Shown: in pieces, positions 35,230 to 43,702 of the stretch
Layout of the letters: each line of letters begins with the position of its first letter
Position numbering within the stretch: position 1 is the first letter of the stretch
Notes under the pieces: generated by a model
The model's input: only the letters and a program-made list of their open reading frames with translations
Database searches by the model: none
What the model was told of the DNA's origin: nothing
Position numbers and translations under genes: made by a program
Assembly (NCBI GenBank): GCA_022763485.1
Contig: JALEGX010000123.1
Span: 1 to 61,026 of the forward strand
Length of the DNA stretch: 61,026 bases
DNA from: Paracoccaceae bacterium
GTDB taxonomy: Bacteria > Pseudomonadota > Alphaproteobacteria > Rhodobacterales > Rhodobacteraceae
Direction: 5' to 3'

Positions 35230-35420
35230 TGTCGCCTGCGGCGATCAGGGTTGGGCCCGGCGCCGCTGACGCGGCGCGGTTGCGTTGCTTGATATCCGTT
35301 TTGGCTTCATCTATGGGCGCGCGTTTTCTGATGGCGCCATCCGCAGCGCGTGCAGCGCACGCGCTGCCGCGCCCAACCTGTTTGGCTGCATCTTGGATGC
35401 AGGCAAATGGGGCGGGAGCG
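35215..35420. repeat. nested inverted repeat spanning the lysR-uraH spacer
   Basis: Outer arms CGCTCCCGCCCC (35215-35226, inside the end of the LysR gene) and GGGGCGGGAGCG (35409-35420) are perfect complements. Inner arms GGTTGGGC (35249-35256) and GCCCAACC (35371-35378) are also complementary. At 35343-35367 a compact hairpin has GCAGCGCGTG paired with CACGCGCTGC around 5 nt. The 13-mer GGTTGGGCCCGGC at 35249 recurs exactly at 37873. This looks like a small intergenic repeat element with self-complementary ends rather than a gene; no transposase is present. Confidence 0.55.
35224..35250 (+). terminator. hairpin directly after the LysR gene, possible transcription end
   Basis: CCTGAT and CGCC pair with GGCG and ATCAGG around a TGC loop, with GT bulged, beginning at the LysR stop codon. 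There is no T-run behind it, so it would be a factor-dependent or RNA-stabilising hairpin at best. Confidence 0.35.
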
Positions 35421-35428
35421 CTGCCGGT

Positions 35429-35785
35429 TCAGCTGCCGCGGTAGGTGGAGTACCCGAAGGGGGAAAGCAGAAGGGGGACGTGGTAATGCGCGTCGCCCTC
35501 GCTGATGCCAAAGCGGATCGGGATCTGGTCCAGGAAAAGCGGGTCCTTCAGCCCCAAACCCAGCCCCCGCAAATAGTCCCCGGCGTGAAAGACCAGCTCA
35601 TAGGTTCCGGTGGCAAACGCCCCGGCGGGCAGGATTGGCGCATCCGTGCGGCCATCCGCGTTCGTGTGCATTTCGGCCAGCTTCTCAGGCGCATCGGCGT
35701 CCATGCGAAACAGCTCGATCCGCAGGCCGCTGGCGGGGCAGCCCCGAGCGGTGTCCAGAACATGGGTGGTCAGAAAGCCGGTCAT
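35429..35785 (-). CDS. uraH: 5-hydroxyisourate hydrolase (transthyretin-like)
   Basis: The 118-aa protein begins [15 protein letters not shown] and ends with the diagnostic C-terminal YRGS of HIU hydrolases. It converts 5-hydroxyisourate, made by the PuuD-type enzyme, into OHCU. The ATG at 35785 matches the family N-terminus; longer in-frame extensions are rejected. It is divergent from the puuE fusion gene with 143 nt between, where a dyad lies at 35891-35905. Confidence 0.95.
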   Translation of the reverse strand: MTGFLTTHVLDTARGCPASGLRIELFRMDADAPEKLAEMHTNADGRTDAPILPAGAFATGTYELVFHAGDYLRGLGLGLKDPLFLDQIPIRFGISEGDAHYHVPLLLSPFGYSTYRGS

Positions 35786-35890
35786 GGCGTGCTCCGTTTG
35801 GGTTTTCCCATTTCTGCCCCAATCCCGCAGCCCGTGCAAATCCGCCCGATTTGAGAGTGTTTTCGGATATTTTTGGAAAACCGGCGCAAT

Positions 35891-35905
35891 CTTGTGATTT
35901 ACAAG
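35891..35905. promoter_or_regulatory. T-N11-A dyad between uraH and puuE, candidate LysR site
   Basis: CTTGT-GATTT-ACAAG is a perfect 5-bp inverted repeat that contains the T-N11-A pattern of LysR-type operators. It lies in the divergent uraH/puuE control region, 24 nt before the puuE start. The neighbouring LysR protein is the obvious candidate, but this is inference only. Confidence 0.4.
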
Positions 35906-35928
35906 AAGGCAGACTTCGGAGGACAGGC

Positions 35929-37341
35929 ATGAACAGATATCCGCGCGACATGATCGGCTATGGGGCGACACCGCCCGCAGCGAACTGGCCCGGCGGCGCG
36001 AAGATCGCGGTACAGATCGTGTTGAACTATGAGGAAGGCGGGGAAAACTGCCTGCTGCATGGGGACGCGGCGTCCGAGGCGTTCCTGTCCGAAATCGTCG
36101 GCGCCCAGCCCTGGCCCGGCCAGCGGCACTGGAACATGGAATCGATCTATGAATACGGGTCGCGCGCCGGGTTCTGGCGGTTGCACCGATTGCTGAAGGA
36201 CCTGCCGATCACCGTCTATGGGGTGGCCTCGGCGCTGGCGCGGTCTCCCGAACAGGTTGCCGCGATGAAGGGCGCGGGGTGGGAAATCGCGTCACACGGG
36301 CTGAAGTGGATCGATTACAAGGACACCCCGGCGGAATTGGAAGCACAGCATATGGCAGAGGCCATCCGCCTGCACACCGAGGTGGTGGGAGAGGCCCCGC
36401 GCGGCTGGTACACGGGTCGCTGTTCAGACCAGACCGTGCGTCTGGCGGCGCAAACCGGTCAGTTCGACTATGTGGCCGACAGCTATGCCGATGATCTGCC
36501 CTATTGGAGCGACTTCGGCGACCGCCAACAGCTGATCGTACCCTATACGCTGGACACCAATGACATGCGTTTCGCGGCGCCGCAGGGGTTCAATTCCGGT
36601 GATCAATTCTTTGCCTATCTGCGCGACAGCTTTGATGCGCTTTATGCCGAAGGCGAGGCGGGCGCACCGAAGATGCTGTCGGTCGGTCTGCATTGCCGCT
36701 TGGTGGGGCGCCCGGGACGCATCATGGCGTTGAAGCGCTTTCTGGAACATGCGCAGTCCCACGCGGGGGTTTGGTTTGCCACCCGGTTGCAGATCGCGCA
36801 ACACTGGGCCAGGGAACATCCGCCACAAACGCATCCGCGTCCGACGGGCTGGAGCCGCGACGATTTCATTGCCAGGCTGGGCGGGATCTTCGAACATTCC
36901 GCCTGGATTGCCGAGCGCTGTTTCGATCTGGAGCTGGGCCCGGCCCACGACCGGGCGGACGGGCTGCACAATGCGATGTGCCGGGTGTTCCGATCCGCCA
37001 GCGCCGAGGACCGTCTGGGGGTGCTTTGTGCGCACCCGGATCTGGCAGGCAAGCTGGCACAGGCCAAACGCTTGACGGCGGAAAGCACGGCGGAACAGGC
37101 GTCTGCCGGGCTGGATGCGCTGACGGATGAGGAGCGGGAGGCCTTCACCCGGCTCAACAGCAGCTACACCGCCAAGTTCGGCTTTCCTTTCATCATCGCG
37201 GTGCGCGATCATGACAAGGCGTCGATCCTGGCGGCCTTCCAGCGCCGCGTGGGGCAGACGCGGGAGGTCGAATTTGCCGAGGCCTGCCGCCAGGTCGAAC
37301 GCATCGCCCAGTTCCGGTTGCGGGACCTGTTGGAGGGATGA
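35929..37341 (+). CDS. puuE: fused allantoinase (PuuE, polysaccharide-deacetylase fold) - OHCU decarboxylase
   Basis: The 470-aa protein joins two consecutive-pathway activities. Residues 1 to about 305 are the metal-independent PuuE allantoinase with [32 protein letters not shown] and [12 protein letters not shown]. Residues about 310-470 are an OHCU decarboxylase domain: [48 protein letters not shown]. It would turn OHCU into (S)-allantoin and open allantoin to allantoate. GGAGG 6-7 nt before the ATG at 35929 sets the start. Its stop overlaps allA by ATGA. Confidence 0.95.
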   Translation: MNRYPRDMIGYGATPPAANWPGGAKIAVQIVLNYEEGGENCLLHGDAASEAFLSEIVGAQPWPGQRHWNMESIYEYGSRAGFWRLHRLLKDLPITVYGVASALARSPEQVAAMKGAGWEIASHGLKWIDYKDTPAELEAQHMAEAIRLHTEVVGEAPRGWYTGRCSDQTVRLAAQTGQFDYVADSYADDLPYWSDFGDRQQLIVPYTLDTNDMRFAAPQGFNSGDQFFAYLRDSFDALYAEGEAGAPKMLSVGLHCRLVGRPGRIMALKRFLEHAQSHAGVWFATRLQIAQHWAREHPPQTHPRPTGWSRDDFIARLGGIFEHSAWIAERCFDLELGPAHDRADGLHNAMCRVFRSASAEDRLGVLCAHPDLAGKLAQAKRLTAESTAEQASAGLDALTDEEREAFTRLNSSYTAKFGFPFIIAVRDHDKASILAAFQRRVGQTREVEFAEACRQVERIAQFRLRDLLEG

Positions 37342-37826
37342 CGCGGCAGATTGTCATTCAGCCCCTGACGCGGGCGGCCTTTGCGCGCTTCGGGGATGTG
37401 ATCGATTGCGCCGGGGATCCGGACAAGATCATCAATCAGGGGCAATGCGGACGGTATCACGACCGGGCGCAGCTGGAGTTTGCGGACGGCCGCGCGGGGG
37501 TCAGCCTGTTCAATGCCGAACCCCGCAGCCTGCCCTATCGGCTGGAGATGGTGGAACGGCATCCCGAGGGATCCCAGTGTTTCATCCCGATGGGTGGGAA
37601 GGGCTTTCTGGTGATCGTCGCTCCGGATGTGGAGGGGCGGCCTGGCACACCACTGGCATTTCTGACCGAGCCGGGGCAGGCGGTGAATTTTCACCGCGGC
37701 ACATGGCATGGGGTGCTGACGCCGCTGCAGGCTCCGGGTCTGTTTGCGGTGGTGGATCGGATCGGGCCGGGGGCGAACCTGGAAGAGGTCTGGTTCGAGG
37801 AGCCCTATCTGATTGTCCCGGCCTGA
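37338..37826 (+). CDS. allA: ureidoglycolate lyase
   Basis: The 162-aa protein matches AllA: IQPLTRAAFARFGDVID at the start, FIPMGGKGFLVIVAP, and NFHRGTWHGVL with the metal-binding histidines of this cupin-like fold. It splits ureidoglycolate into glyoxylate and urea, the last step of the ureide route. It is translationally coupled to the puuE fusion by an ATGA overlap. Confidence 0.95.
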   Translation: MTRQIVIQPLTRAAFARFGDVIDCAGDPDKIINQGQCGRYHDRAQLEFADGRAGVSLFNAEPRSLPYRLEMVERHPEGSQCFIPMGGKGFLVIVAPDVEGRPGTPLAFLTEPGQAVNFHRGTWHGVLTPLQAPGLFAVVDRIGPGANLEEVWFEEPYLIVPA

Positions 37827-37872
37827 GGGGGCTCCCGCCCGTTGGTGCAGCACCTGCCGGTGCAGCGCCCCC

Positions 37873-37911
37873 GGTTGGGCCCGGCTCGGATCTCCTGCGG
37901 AGCTCCGAGCC
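37873..37911. repeat. repeat copy with strong hairpin between allA and gap genes
   Basis: The 13-mer GGTTGGGCCCGGC (37873-37885) is identical to 35249-35261. It runs into a hairpin at 37883-37911: GGCTCGGA plus CTCC pairing with GGAG plus TCCGAGCC around a TGC loop, one mismatch. Both flanking genes end here, so it may also stop transcription from either side although it lacks a T-run. CTCCCGCCC at 37832-37840 matches the outer arm of the first copy. Confidence 0.5.
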
Positions 37912-37925
37912 TGACGCACCCCTGA

Positions 37926-38912
37926 TCAGCCGGAGGCCATCAGGTGGGCCACGTCCAGCATACGCGCCGAAAAGCCCCATTCGTTGTCGTACCAGCCAAA
38001 GACCCGCAGCTGTCGATCGGCGGCCATGCGGGTTTCGGGTCCGGCGATGACCAGCGATTCCGGGCGTGCCCGAAGGTCCGAGGATACCAGCGGAAGATCG
38101 GTCCAGCCCAGAACGGGGGAGGCGTCCACGGCAGACCGCAGCGCCTGATCCAGCGCCGCCTGATCCATCGGATTGGCCAGGCTGACCACCAGATCAACCG
38201 CCGATACGCTGGCGGTGGGCACCCGCACCGCGGCGCCGGTGATCCGGCCCTTCAGATGCGGCAGGATGTCGTCCACCAGATGGGTGGCCGATGAGGTGGT
38301 GGGCACCATCGACAGTGCGCCTGCGCGCGAGCGGGCAAAATCCCCGCGCGGCGCATCGACCATCGGTTGCGAGTTCGTATAGCAGTGGATCGTGGTCATA
38401 TGCGCAGAGGCGATGCCCGCGATTTCATCGATCACCCGGACCAGCGGGGTCAGGGCGTTGGTGGTGCAGGAAGCGTTGGACACGATATGCGCGCCGTTGA
38501 GACGGTCCTCATTCGCGCCCAGCACCACGGTCAGTTCCGCCGCCGGTGAGGGGCCGGAAATCAGCACTTTGCGCGCGCCCGCCGCCAGACCGCGTTCTGC
38601 AACATCCGAGGTGCGGGCGATGCCGGTGCATTCCAGCACCAGATCGACATCCGTCAGATCGACGTCGCGCAGGTTCTGCGCATGACTGAACGGGATGCGA
38701 CGCCCCATGACGCAGAGCGCATCGCCGTCCTGCGTCACCGGATGGGGAAACGGGCCAAAGGTGCTGTCATAGGCAAACAGATAGGCGCACATGTCCAGCG
38801 GCGCGATATCGTTGATCCGCACCACCTCGATGCCATCTCCACGCGGCGTGGTCAGGATCTGCCGCAGGATGGCGCGGCCAATACGGCCGAATCCGTTGAT
38901 TGCTACTTTCAT
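37926..38912 (-). CDS. gap: glyceraldehyde-3-phosphate dehydrogenase
   Basis: The 328-aa enzyme has the Rossmann start MKVAINGFGRIGRAILRQ, the catalytic Cys149 in SNASCTTNALTP, HCYTNSQPMVD and the C-terminal WYDNEWGFSARM. It oxidises glyceraldehyde 3-phosphate with NAD(P) and phosphate. The ATG at 38912 is set by the family N-terminus, so the 20-residue in-frame extension is rejected. It stands alone on the minus strand among purine genes, with no other glycolytic gene in the window; it could be a second copy with a special role. Erythrose-4-phosphate dehydrogenase is a less likely alternative. Confidence 0.9.
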   Translation of the reverse strand: MKVAINGFGRIGRAILRQILTTPRGDGIEVVRINDIAPLDMCAYLFAYDSTFGPFPHPVTQDGDALCVMGRRIPFSHAQNLRDVDLTDVDLVLECTGIARTSDVAERGLAAGARKVLISGPSPAAELTVVLGANEDRLNGAHIVSNASCTTNALTPLVRVIDEIAGIASAHMTTIHCYTNSQPMVDAPRGDFARSRAGALSMVPTTSSATHLVDDILPHLKGRITGAAVRVPTASVSAVDLVVSLANPMDQAALDQALRSAVDASPVLGWTDLPLVSSDLRARPESLVIAGPETRMAADRQLRVFGWYDNEWGFSARMLDVAHLMASG

Positions 38913-39112
38913 GGGCAAGATATGGCAGGGCTTCTGACCGGGCTCAATGAAAACCCCGGCCCCTGTGATCACGATTTCCGGGCCGGTGTTTCAGTTTCTC
39001 AAATGCAAGGGGATATCCGTCAATTTCACCTGACTTTGCGGCAAGCGTGCGAAAACGGGGCGGGCGGGAGCGGTGCTAAAAACAGTTCGGGGCCGCCCTT
39101 CAGGGCGCTTTT

Positions 39113-39931
39113 CTACAGTGTCAGCGGCATATGCCGGTTCACATCCTTGTAGAGAAGATAGCGGAACCGCGATGGGCCGCCGGCATAACAGGCCTGCGGG
39201 CAGAAGGCCCTGAGCCACATGAAATCCCCGGCCTCAACTTCGACCCAGTCCTGGTTCAGGCGATAGACGGCCTTGCCCTCCAGCACGAAGAGCCCGTGTT
39301 CCATGACATGGGTTTCGGCAAAGGGGATGGTGCCGCCGGGTTCGAAGGTGACGATGGTGACATGCATGTCATGGCGCATGTCTTCGGGGTCCATGAAGCG
39401 GGTGGTCGCCCATCGCCCTTCGGTGCCGGGCATGGCGTTTGGCGTGATCTCAGCCTCATTGGTGACGAAGGCCGCCGGTTTCTCCAGACCGGGGGCGGGC
39501 TGCCAGGCCTTGCGGATCCAGTGGAAGCCACAGGTCGCGGCAGACGTGTTCGCAACGCTCCAACGCGCGCCCGCGGGGATATAGGCAAAGCCGCCCGGGG
39601 TCAGAACGTGCTGGGCCCCGTCGATGGTCAGGGACAAGGTGCCCGACGTGACAAAAAGCGCCGATTGCGCCGCTGCATCGCTTTCGGGGGTGTCCGATCC
39701 CCCCTCGGGCGACAGCTCGACAATGTACTGCGAGAAGGTTTCGGCAAATCCGCTGAGCGGGCGGGCGATGACCCACATGCGCATGCCGGTCCAGCCGGGC
39801 AGGAAAGACGTCACGATATCGCGCATGGTGCCGCGGGGGATCACCGCGTAGGCATCGGTGAACATCGCGCGGTCCGTCAGCAGCTGTTCCTGACCCGGAT
39901 GTCCTCCGGTGGGGGTGTAGTAATTCGCCAT
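39113..39931 (-). CDS. allE: (S)-ureidoglycine aminohydrolase (bicupin)
   Basis: The 272-aa protein has two cupin halves, as in AllE/UGHY: MRDIVTSFLPGWTGMRMWV in the first, and the metal-binding cluster around ETHVMEHGLFVLEGKAVY in the second, ending in CYAGGPSRFRYLLYKDVN. It releases ammonia from ureidoglycine, giving ureidoglycolate for AllA. GGGAG 8-9 nt upstream supports the ATG at 39931. The two genes flank the GAPDH gene on different strands, so they are not in one transcript. Confidence 0.92.
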   Translation of the reverse strand: MANYYTPTGGHPGQEQLLTDRAMFTDAYAVIPRGTMRDIVTSFLPGWTGMRMWVIARPLSGFAETFSQYIVELSPEGGSDTPESDAAAQSALFVTSGTLSLTIDGAQHVLTPGGFAYIPAGARWSVANTSAATCGFHWIRKAWQPAPGLEKPAAFVTNEAEITPNAMPGTEGRWATTRFMDPEDMRHDMHVTIVTFEPGGTIPFAETHVMEHGLFVLEGKAVYRLNQDWVEVEAGDFMWLRAFCPQACYAGGPSRFRYLLYKDVNRHMPLTL

Positions 39932-40048
39932 GCCTGTCTCCCGTGACCCTTTGCGCTGAATGTGCGGTCAAATCCGCCTGTCTTCCAAGATCGGTAAAGA
40001 CGACAGCATCTTTTGAGGTTTTTTGAAGATCGCCGGGGCAGGCCGTCT

Positions 40049-40900
40049 TCAGGTGGTGCGCGCGATCCCGGCCTGCTGCAGCCCGGCGGCGGCAAGGCTC
40101 AGATGCGCTGCGATCTGGTCGATGCGCTCCCGGCTCAGGCCAAGACTGGCGGTGGAGCTGCCGACGACCAGCGGGAAGGCATCGCTGCCGGTGACCGGCA
40201 CGGCGATGCCGGTGATGCCCGCCTCAAACTCCCCATCCGACAGGCAAAGGCCGGTTTCTGCGGCGTGCGTTACCTGATCGGAGATCTGCTGCGGATCGGG
40301 CAGGGATTGGGGCGTGTGCAGCGTCAGCGGTATGCGCTGGATCAGCTCGGACCGGGCGTTTTGGGGCAGGGTGGCCAGCAACATCCGGCCCAGGCTGGTG
40401 TGCAGCACCGGCAGGCGGGAGCCAGCGGTGAAGCCATAGGAGATGGGCGCGTCGCTGGTGGTGGACTGGGCCAGCAAGAGCACGCTGTGTCCGTCCAATG
40501 TGGCCAAGGTGATTTCCGCGCCCAGCTGTTTGGCATGGTGATTGAGCACGGGCTGAACCAGCCGCCCGAACCGGTTGCCCTGCAAGAAGGCCCCGGCCGG
40601 GACCAGCACCTTTGGGGTCAGCTCCAGCAGGCGCCCGTTCTGGCGCAGGTAACCGGCCTGAACCAGCGTCATCGCCCCGCGACGGGCGGTGGCACGGTCC
40701 TGAGCGGTGCGCCGGGCCAGCTCGGCCAGGGTCATGGCCGGGGTGTCGGCATCAAAGGCTTCGAGGATCGCAAGACCCTTGGCAAAACTGGCTGAGACGC
40801 TGCGATCTTGGGGTTGGGTCGGCACAGAAGGATCCAATGCTTGCGAGCAAAGCTTGACAGGGGCAGCAGGGCTGCGCCACGGTGGTCGTATAGCAATCAT
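40049..40900 (-). CDS. IclR-family transcriptional regulator
   Basis: The protein has an N-terminal winged HTH (SFAKGLAILEAF, MTLAELARRTAQDRATARR) and the IclR effector domain (TLDGHSVLLLAQS, LHTSLGRMLLATL, SDGEFEAGITGIAVPV). The start is uncertain: ATG 40900 gives 283 aa, a GTG at 40825 fits the usual family N-terminus better, and the longest frame begins with an unlikely TTG at 40927. A dyad (40904-40918) lies just upstream of 40900 and faces the Rieske gene. Such regulators often act on a divergent neighbour, so control of the Rieske-GS pair is inferred; AllR-like control of ureide genes is also possible. Confidence 0.85.
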   Translation of the reverse strand: MIAIRPPWRSPAAPVKLCSQALDPSVPTQPQDRSVSASFAKGLAILEAFDADTPAMTLAELARRTAQDRATARRGAMTLVQAGYLRQNGRLLELTPKVLVPAGAFLQGNRFGRLVQPVLNHHAKQLGAEITLATLDGHSVLLLAQSTTSDAPISYGFTAGSRLPVLHTSLGRMLLATLPQNARSELIQRIPLTLHTPQSLPDPQQISDQVTHAAETGLCLSDGEFEAGITGIAVPVTGSDAFPLVVGSSTASLGLSRERIDQIAAHLSLAAAGLQQAGIARTT

Positions 40901-40918
40901 AATGTGCGTTTTGCGCAC
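40898..40918 (+). promoter_or_regulatory. -10-like element and IclR-type dyad upstream of the Rieske gene
   Basis: CATAAT at 40898-40903 looks like a -10 element for the plus strand; no good -35 is visible. It is directly followed by GTGCG-TTTTG-CGCAC (40904-40918), a perfect 5-bp inverted repeat placed where transcription would start. A protein bound here could block the Rieske promoter and also affect the divergent regulator gene. This position and shape suit an IclR-family operator. Confidence 0.5.
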
Positions 40919-40941
40919 TTTCGTCAAGCCGGGAGAGCCAG

Positions 40942-42258
40942 ATGATCAGCCAGGAACTCAATGACAGCCTGACACGTGTGGGGCCGGGATCCGATGCAGG
41001 GGAGGTGCTGCGCAGGTACTGGCAGCCCGCGGCCCTGTCCGATGAACTGCAGCAGGGGCGTCCGGTCGTGCCGGTTCGCCTGCTGGGCGAGGACCTGGTT
41101 CTGTTCCGCGATACCGAAGGCAAGCTGGGGCTGATCGGGCGGCGCTGTCCGCACCGGGGGGCCGACATGTGTTTCGGCCGACTGGAGGACAACGGCCTGC
41201 GCTGCCCCTTCCACGGGTGGCATTTCAATCGCGACGGGCAATGTGTGGAACAGCCCGGCGAGCCCGAAGGCTCGCGCATGCATGAACAGATCCGCTCCAC
41301 CGCCTATCCGGTGGTGGAACGGAACGGAATCGTCTGGGCCTACATGGGGCCGGGAGAGCCGCCGGCCTTCCCGGATTTCGACTGTTTCCGCGCCCCCGAC
41401 ACCCATGTGTTTGCCTTCAAGGGCTTGTGGGAGTGCAATTGGTTGCAGGCGATGGAGGTTGGCATCGACCCCGCACATGCGTCCTTCCTGCACCGCTTCC
41501 TGAAGGATGAGGATCCCGCAGACAGCTATGGCAAGCAGTTCCGCGACAAGGCCGCCAATACCGAGATCCCGATGACCCGGCTTCTGCGGGAATATCCGCG
41601 GCCCGAGATTCAGGTGGATGATACCGACTATGGGCTGAAGCTGACCGCGCTGCGGCACATGGAAGATGGGCGCATCCATGTGCGCGTCACGCATCAGATC
41701 TTCCCCGAAGCGATCTGCATCCCGATGTCGCGTGAGATGACGATCACCCAGTGGCACGTTCCGATCGATGACGAAAACTGCTATTGGTACGCGATGTTCA
41801 CCAGCTTCGACACTCCGGTCAACAAGGAGCTCATGCGCGAGCAGCGGCTCAAAGAGCACCGGTTGCCCGACTATGCGCCGCTCAAGAATGCGCGCAACAA
41901 CTATGGCTATGACCCCGCCGAACAGGCCAGCGAGACCTATACGGGCATGGGGCTGGACATCAACGTGCACGATCAGTGGGCGGTGGAAAGCATGGGGGCC
42001 ATTCAGGACCGCACGCAGGAACATCTGGGCAAGACGGATGTCGGGATCATTCGCAACCGCCGCAAGCTGCGCGCGGCCATCGCCGCAGTCAAGGACGGCA
42101 AGGAGCACGAGCTGCCGATGCGCAACGGGTTGGATGTGACCACCCTGCGCGGACCGGTGTCCAACGACGCGATCGCCAGCGACGGCGATTGGGCCCGCGC
42201 GACGGCAGAAAGCGATGCGGCCCGGCGTGCGGCCTGTCCCTGGGGTGCCGAAGTTTGA
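40942..42258 (+). CDS. Rieske non-heme iron oxygenase, large subunit (phthalate 4,5-dioxygenase/LigXa type)
   Basis: The 438-aa protein starts like the phthalate dioxygenase group (SQELNDSLTRVGPGSDAGEV). The Rieske cluster ligands are Cys69, His71, Cys88 and His91, and the mononuclear iron site is DPAHASFLH with Asp176, His179 and His184. Enzymes of this group hydroxylate rings or remove O- or N-methyl groups using electrons from a separate reductase, which is not encoded nearby. GGGAGA 7-8 nt before the ATG supports the start. Its stop overlaps the GS-like start by TTGA, so the two act in one pathway; the substrate is unknown. Confidence 0.9.
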   Translation: MISQELNDSLTRVGPGSDAGEVLRRYWQPAALSDELQQGRPVVPVRLLGEDLVLFRDTEGKLGLIGRRCPHRGADMCFGRLEDNGLRCPFHGWHFNRDGQCVEQPGEPEGSRMHEQIRSTAYPVVERNGIVWAYMGPGEPPAFPDFDCFRAPDTHVFAFKGLWECNWLQAMEVGIDPAHASFLHRFLKDEDPADSYGKQFRDKAANTEIPMTRLLREYPRPEIQVDDTDYGLKLTALRHMEDGRIHVRVTHQIFPEAICIPMSREMTITQWHVPIDDENCYWYAMFTSFDTPVNKELMREQRLKEHRLPDYAPLKNARNNYGYDPAEQASETYTGMGLDINVHDQWAVESMGAIQDRTQEHLGKTDVGIIRNRRKLRAAIAAVKDGKEHELPMRNGLDVTTLRGPVSNDAIASDGDWARATAESDAARRAACPWGAEV

Positions 42259-43697
42259 GTGGAGATCTGAAGACCGGTCCTCTGGCCTGCATGGGGCTGC
42301 TCGGCCCGGCCGAGTGTGACGCCGCCGAGGCGGTTCTGGCGCAGATGGAGGCCGCCGGAACCGAAACCCTGCGGTTGCTCTTTGCCGATCAGCATGGGAT
42401 CCTGCGGGGTAAGACGCTGGTCCGTTCTGCCGCGCGCAGCGCCTTTGAGGCGGGGGTGAAAGTCCCCTCCACGCTGCTGTTGAAAGACACCTCTCACCGC
42501 ACTGCGTTCGATGTGTGGGACCAGGAGGGGCAAAGCCCCATGGAGGGCGCCAGTGATGTTTTGCTGGTGCCGGTCCCGTCGAGTTTCCGCATTTTGCCGT
42601 GGTCGCGCCATTCCGCGATGATGCTGTGCGGTGTGGTCGGGGCCAATGGTGCGCCTTTGCCCTTCTGTTCGCGCCGGATTCTGTGTCTGGCGCAGGACCG
42701 GTTGGCCGCCGAGGGTTTGGTGGCAAAGATCGGGCTGGAGGTGGAGTTCCACATCTTTGATCGCGTGGATCCGGCCCTGTCGCATGCGCAATCGACAATG
42801 CCGGGACTGCCGGTGGAGACGCGCAACCTGACCCAGGGCTACCAGTTCCTGACCGAAACACGTTATGCCGAGGCCGAGGACATCCTGGACGTGATCCGCC
42901 GGGCGGCGCAGGACATGGGGATGCCGGTGCGGACCGTCGAGATTGAAATGGGGCCAAGCCAGTTCGAGTTCACCTTCGACCCGTCCGATCCGATGACGCA
43001 GGCCGACACGATGGTGATGTTCCGCACCATGGTAAAGGAAATCTGCGCGGCGCGGGGGCTCCATGCCAGCTTCATGGCCAAGCCCAAGCTGGACAATGTG
43101 ATGGCCAATGGCTGGCACATCCATCAATCGGTTCAGAGCCTGTCGGACGGGCGCAACCTGTTTGCGCCGGATGAACCGGGCGAGCTGACACCGCAGGCCA
43201 GCGGCTGGATTGCCGGCCTGCTGGATCACGCGGCAGAAAGCGCGCTGCTGACCACACCGACCGTCAATGGCTACAAGCGGTATCAGCCCTACCAGCTGGC
43301 CCCGAACCGCATTCAGTGGGGGCATGACAATCGCGGCGCGATGATCCGCGCCCTGATGAACCCCGATGACCCGGCCAGCCGCATTGAAAACCGGGCACCG
43401 GACAGCACCGCCAACCCCTATCTGGCGATCGCGGCACAGCTGATTGCAGGGCTTGAAGGGGTAACGGGCGGGCATGTGGCCCCAGCGCCGACGCGCTCAC
43501 CCTATGAGGGGGACGCTGCGCAGCTTCCGACCAGCCTTGGCACCGCCATCGACGCCTTCGCCGGGTCGCGACTCTATCGCCGGGCGCTGGGGGATGAATT
43601 TGTCGACTACCTTGTGACTCTGAAGAAATTTGAGTGGGAGCGATATCTTATTACTGTGAGTGAGTGGGAACAGAACGAATATTTCAATCTGTTCTGA
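42255..43697 (+). CDS. glutamine-synthetase-like ligase (gamma-glutamyl-amine synthetase type)
   Basis: The 480-aa protein has the GS catalytic fold: GLEVEFHIFD metal site, NGWHIHQSV, TVNGYKRYQPYQ, and the ENRAPDSTANPYL block. It differs from housekeeping GlnA, which suggests gamma-glutamylation of an amine other than ammonia, as in PuuA, methylamine or aniline-type pathways. The start is uncertain: TTG 42255 overlaps the Rieske stop and is chosen; ATG 42291 is the alternative. Coupling to a Rieske oxygenase hints at catabolism of an amine-bearing compound. A terminator-like hairpin follows the stop. Confidence 0.88.
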   Translation: MSGDLKTGPLACMGLLGPAECDAAEAVLAQMEAAGTETLRLLFADQHGILRGKTLVRSAARSAFEAGVKVPSTLLLKDTSHRTAFDVWDQEGQSPMEGASDVLLVPVPSSFRILPWSRHSAMMLCGVVGANGAPLPFCSRRILCLAQDRLAAEGLVAKIGLEVEFHIFDRVDPALSHAQSTMPGLPVETRNLTQGYQFLTETRYAEAEDILDVIRRAAQDMGMPVRTVEIEMGPSQFEFTFDPSDPMTQADTMVMFRTMVKEICAARGLHASFMAKPKLDNVMANGWHIHQSVQSLSDGRNLFAPDEPGELTPQASGWIAGLLDHAAESALLTTPTVNGYKRYQPYQLAPNRIQWGHDNRGAMIRALMNPDDPASRIENRAPDSTANPYLAIAAQLIAGLEGVTGGHVAPAPTRSPYEGDAAQLPTSLGTAIDAFAGSRLYRRALGDEFVDYLVTLKKFEWERYLITVSEWEQNEYFNLF

Positions 43698-43702
43698 CGG
43701 GG

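Noticed and set aside
39088..39112. Terminator for allE from a CGCCC/GGGCG hairpin near its stop
   Set aside because: The run of T lies on the wrong side for the minus-strand gene and the loop-stem is short; not strong enough to list.
40854..40859. TTGACA as -35 element for the Rieske gene
   Set aside because: It lies 38 nt before the only plausible -10 (40898-40903), much too far.
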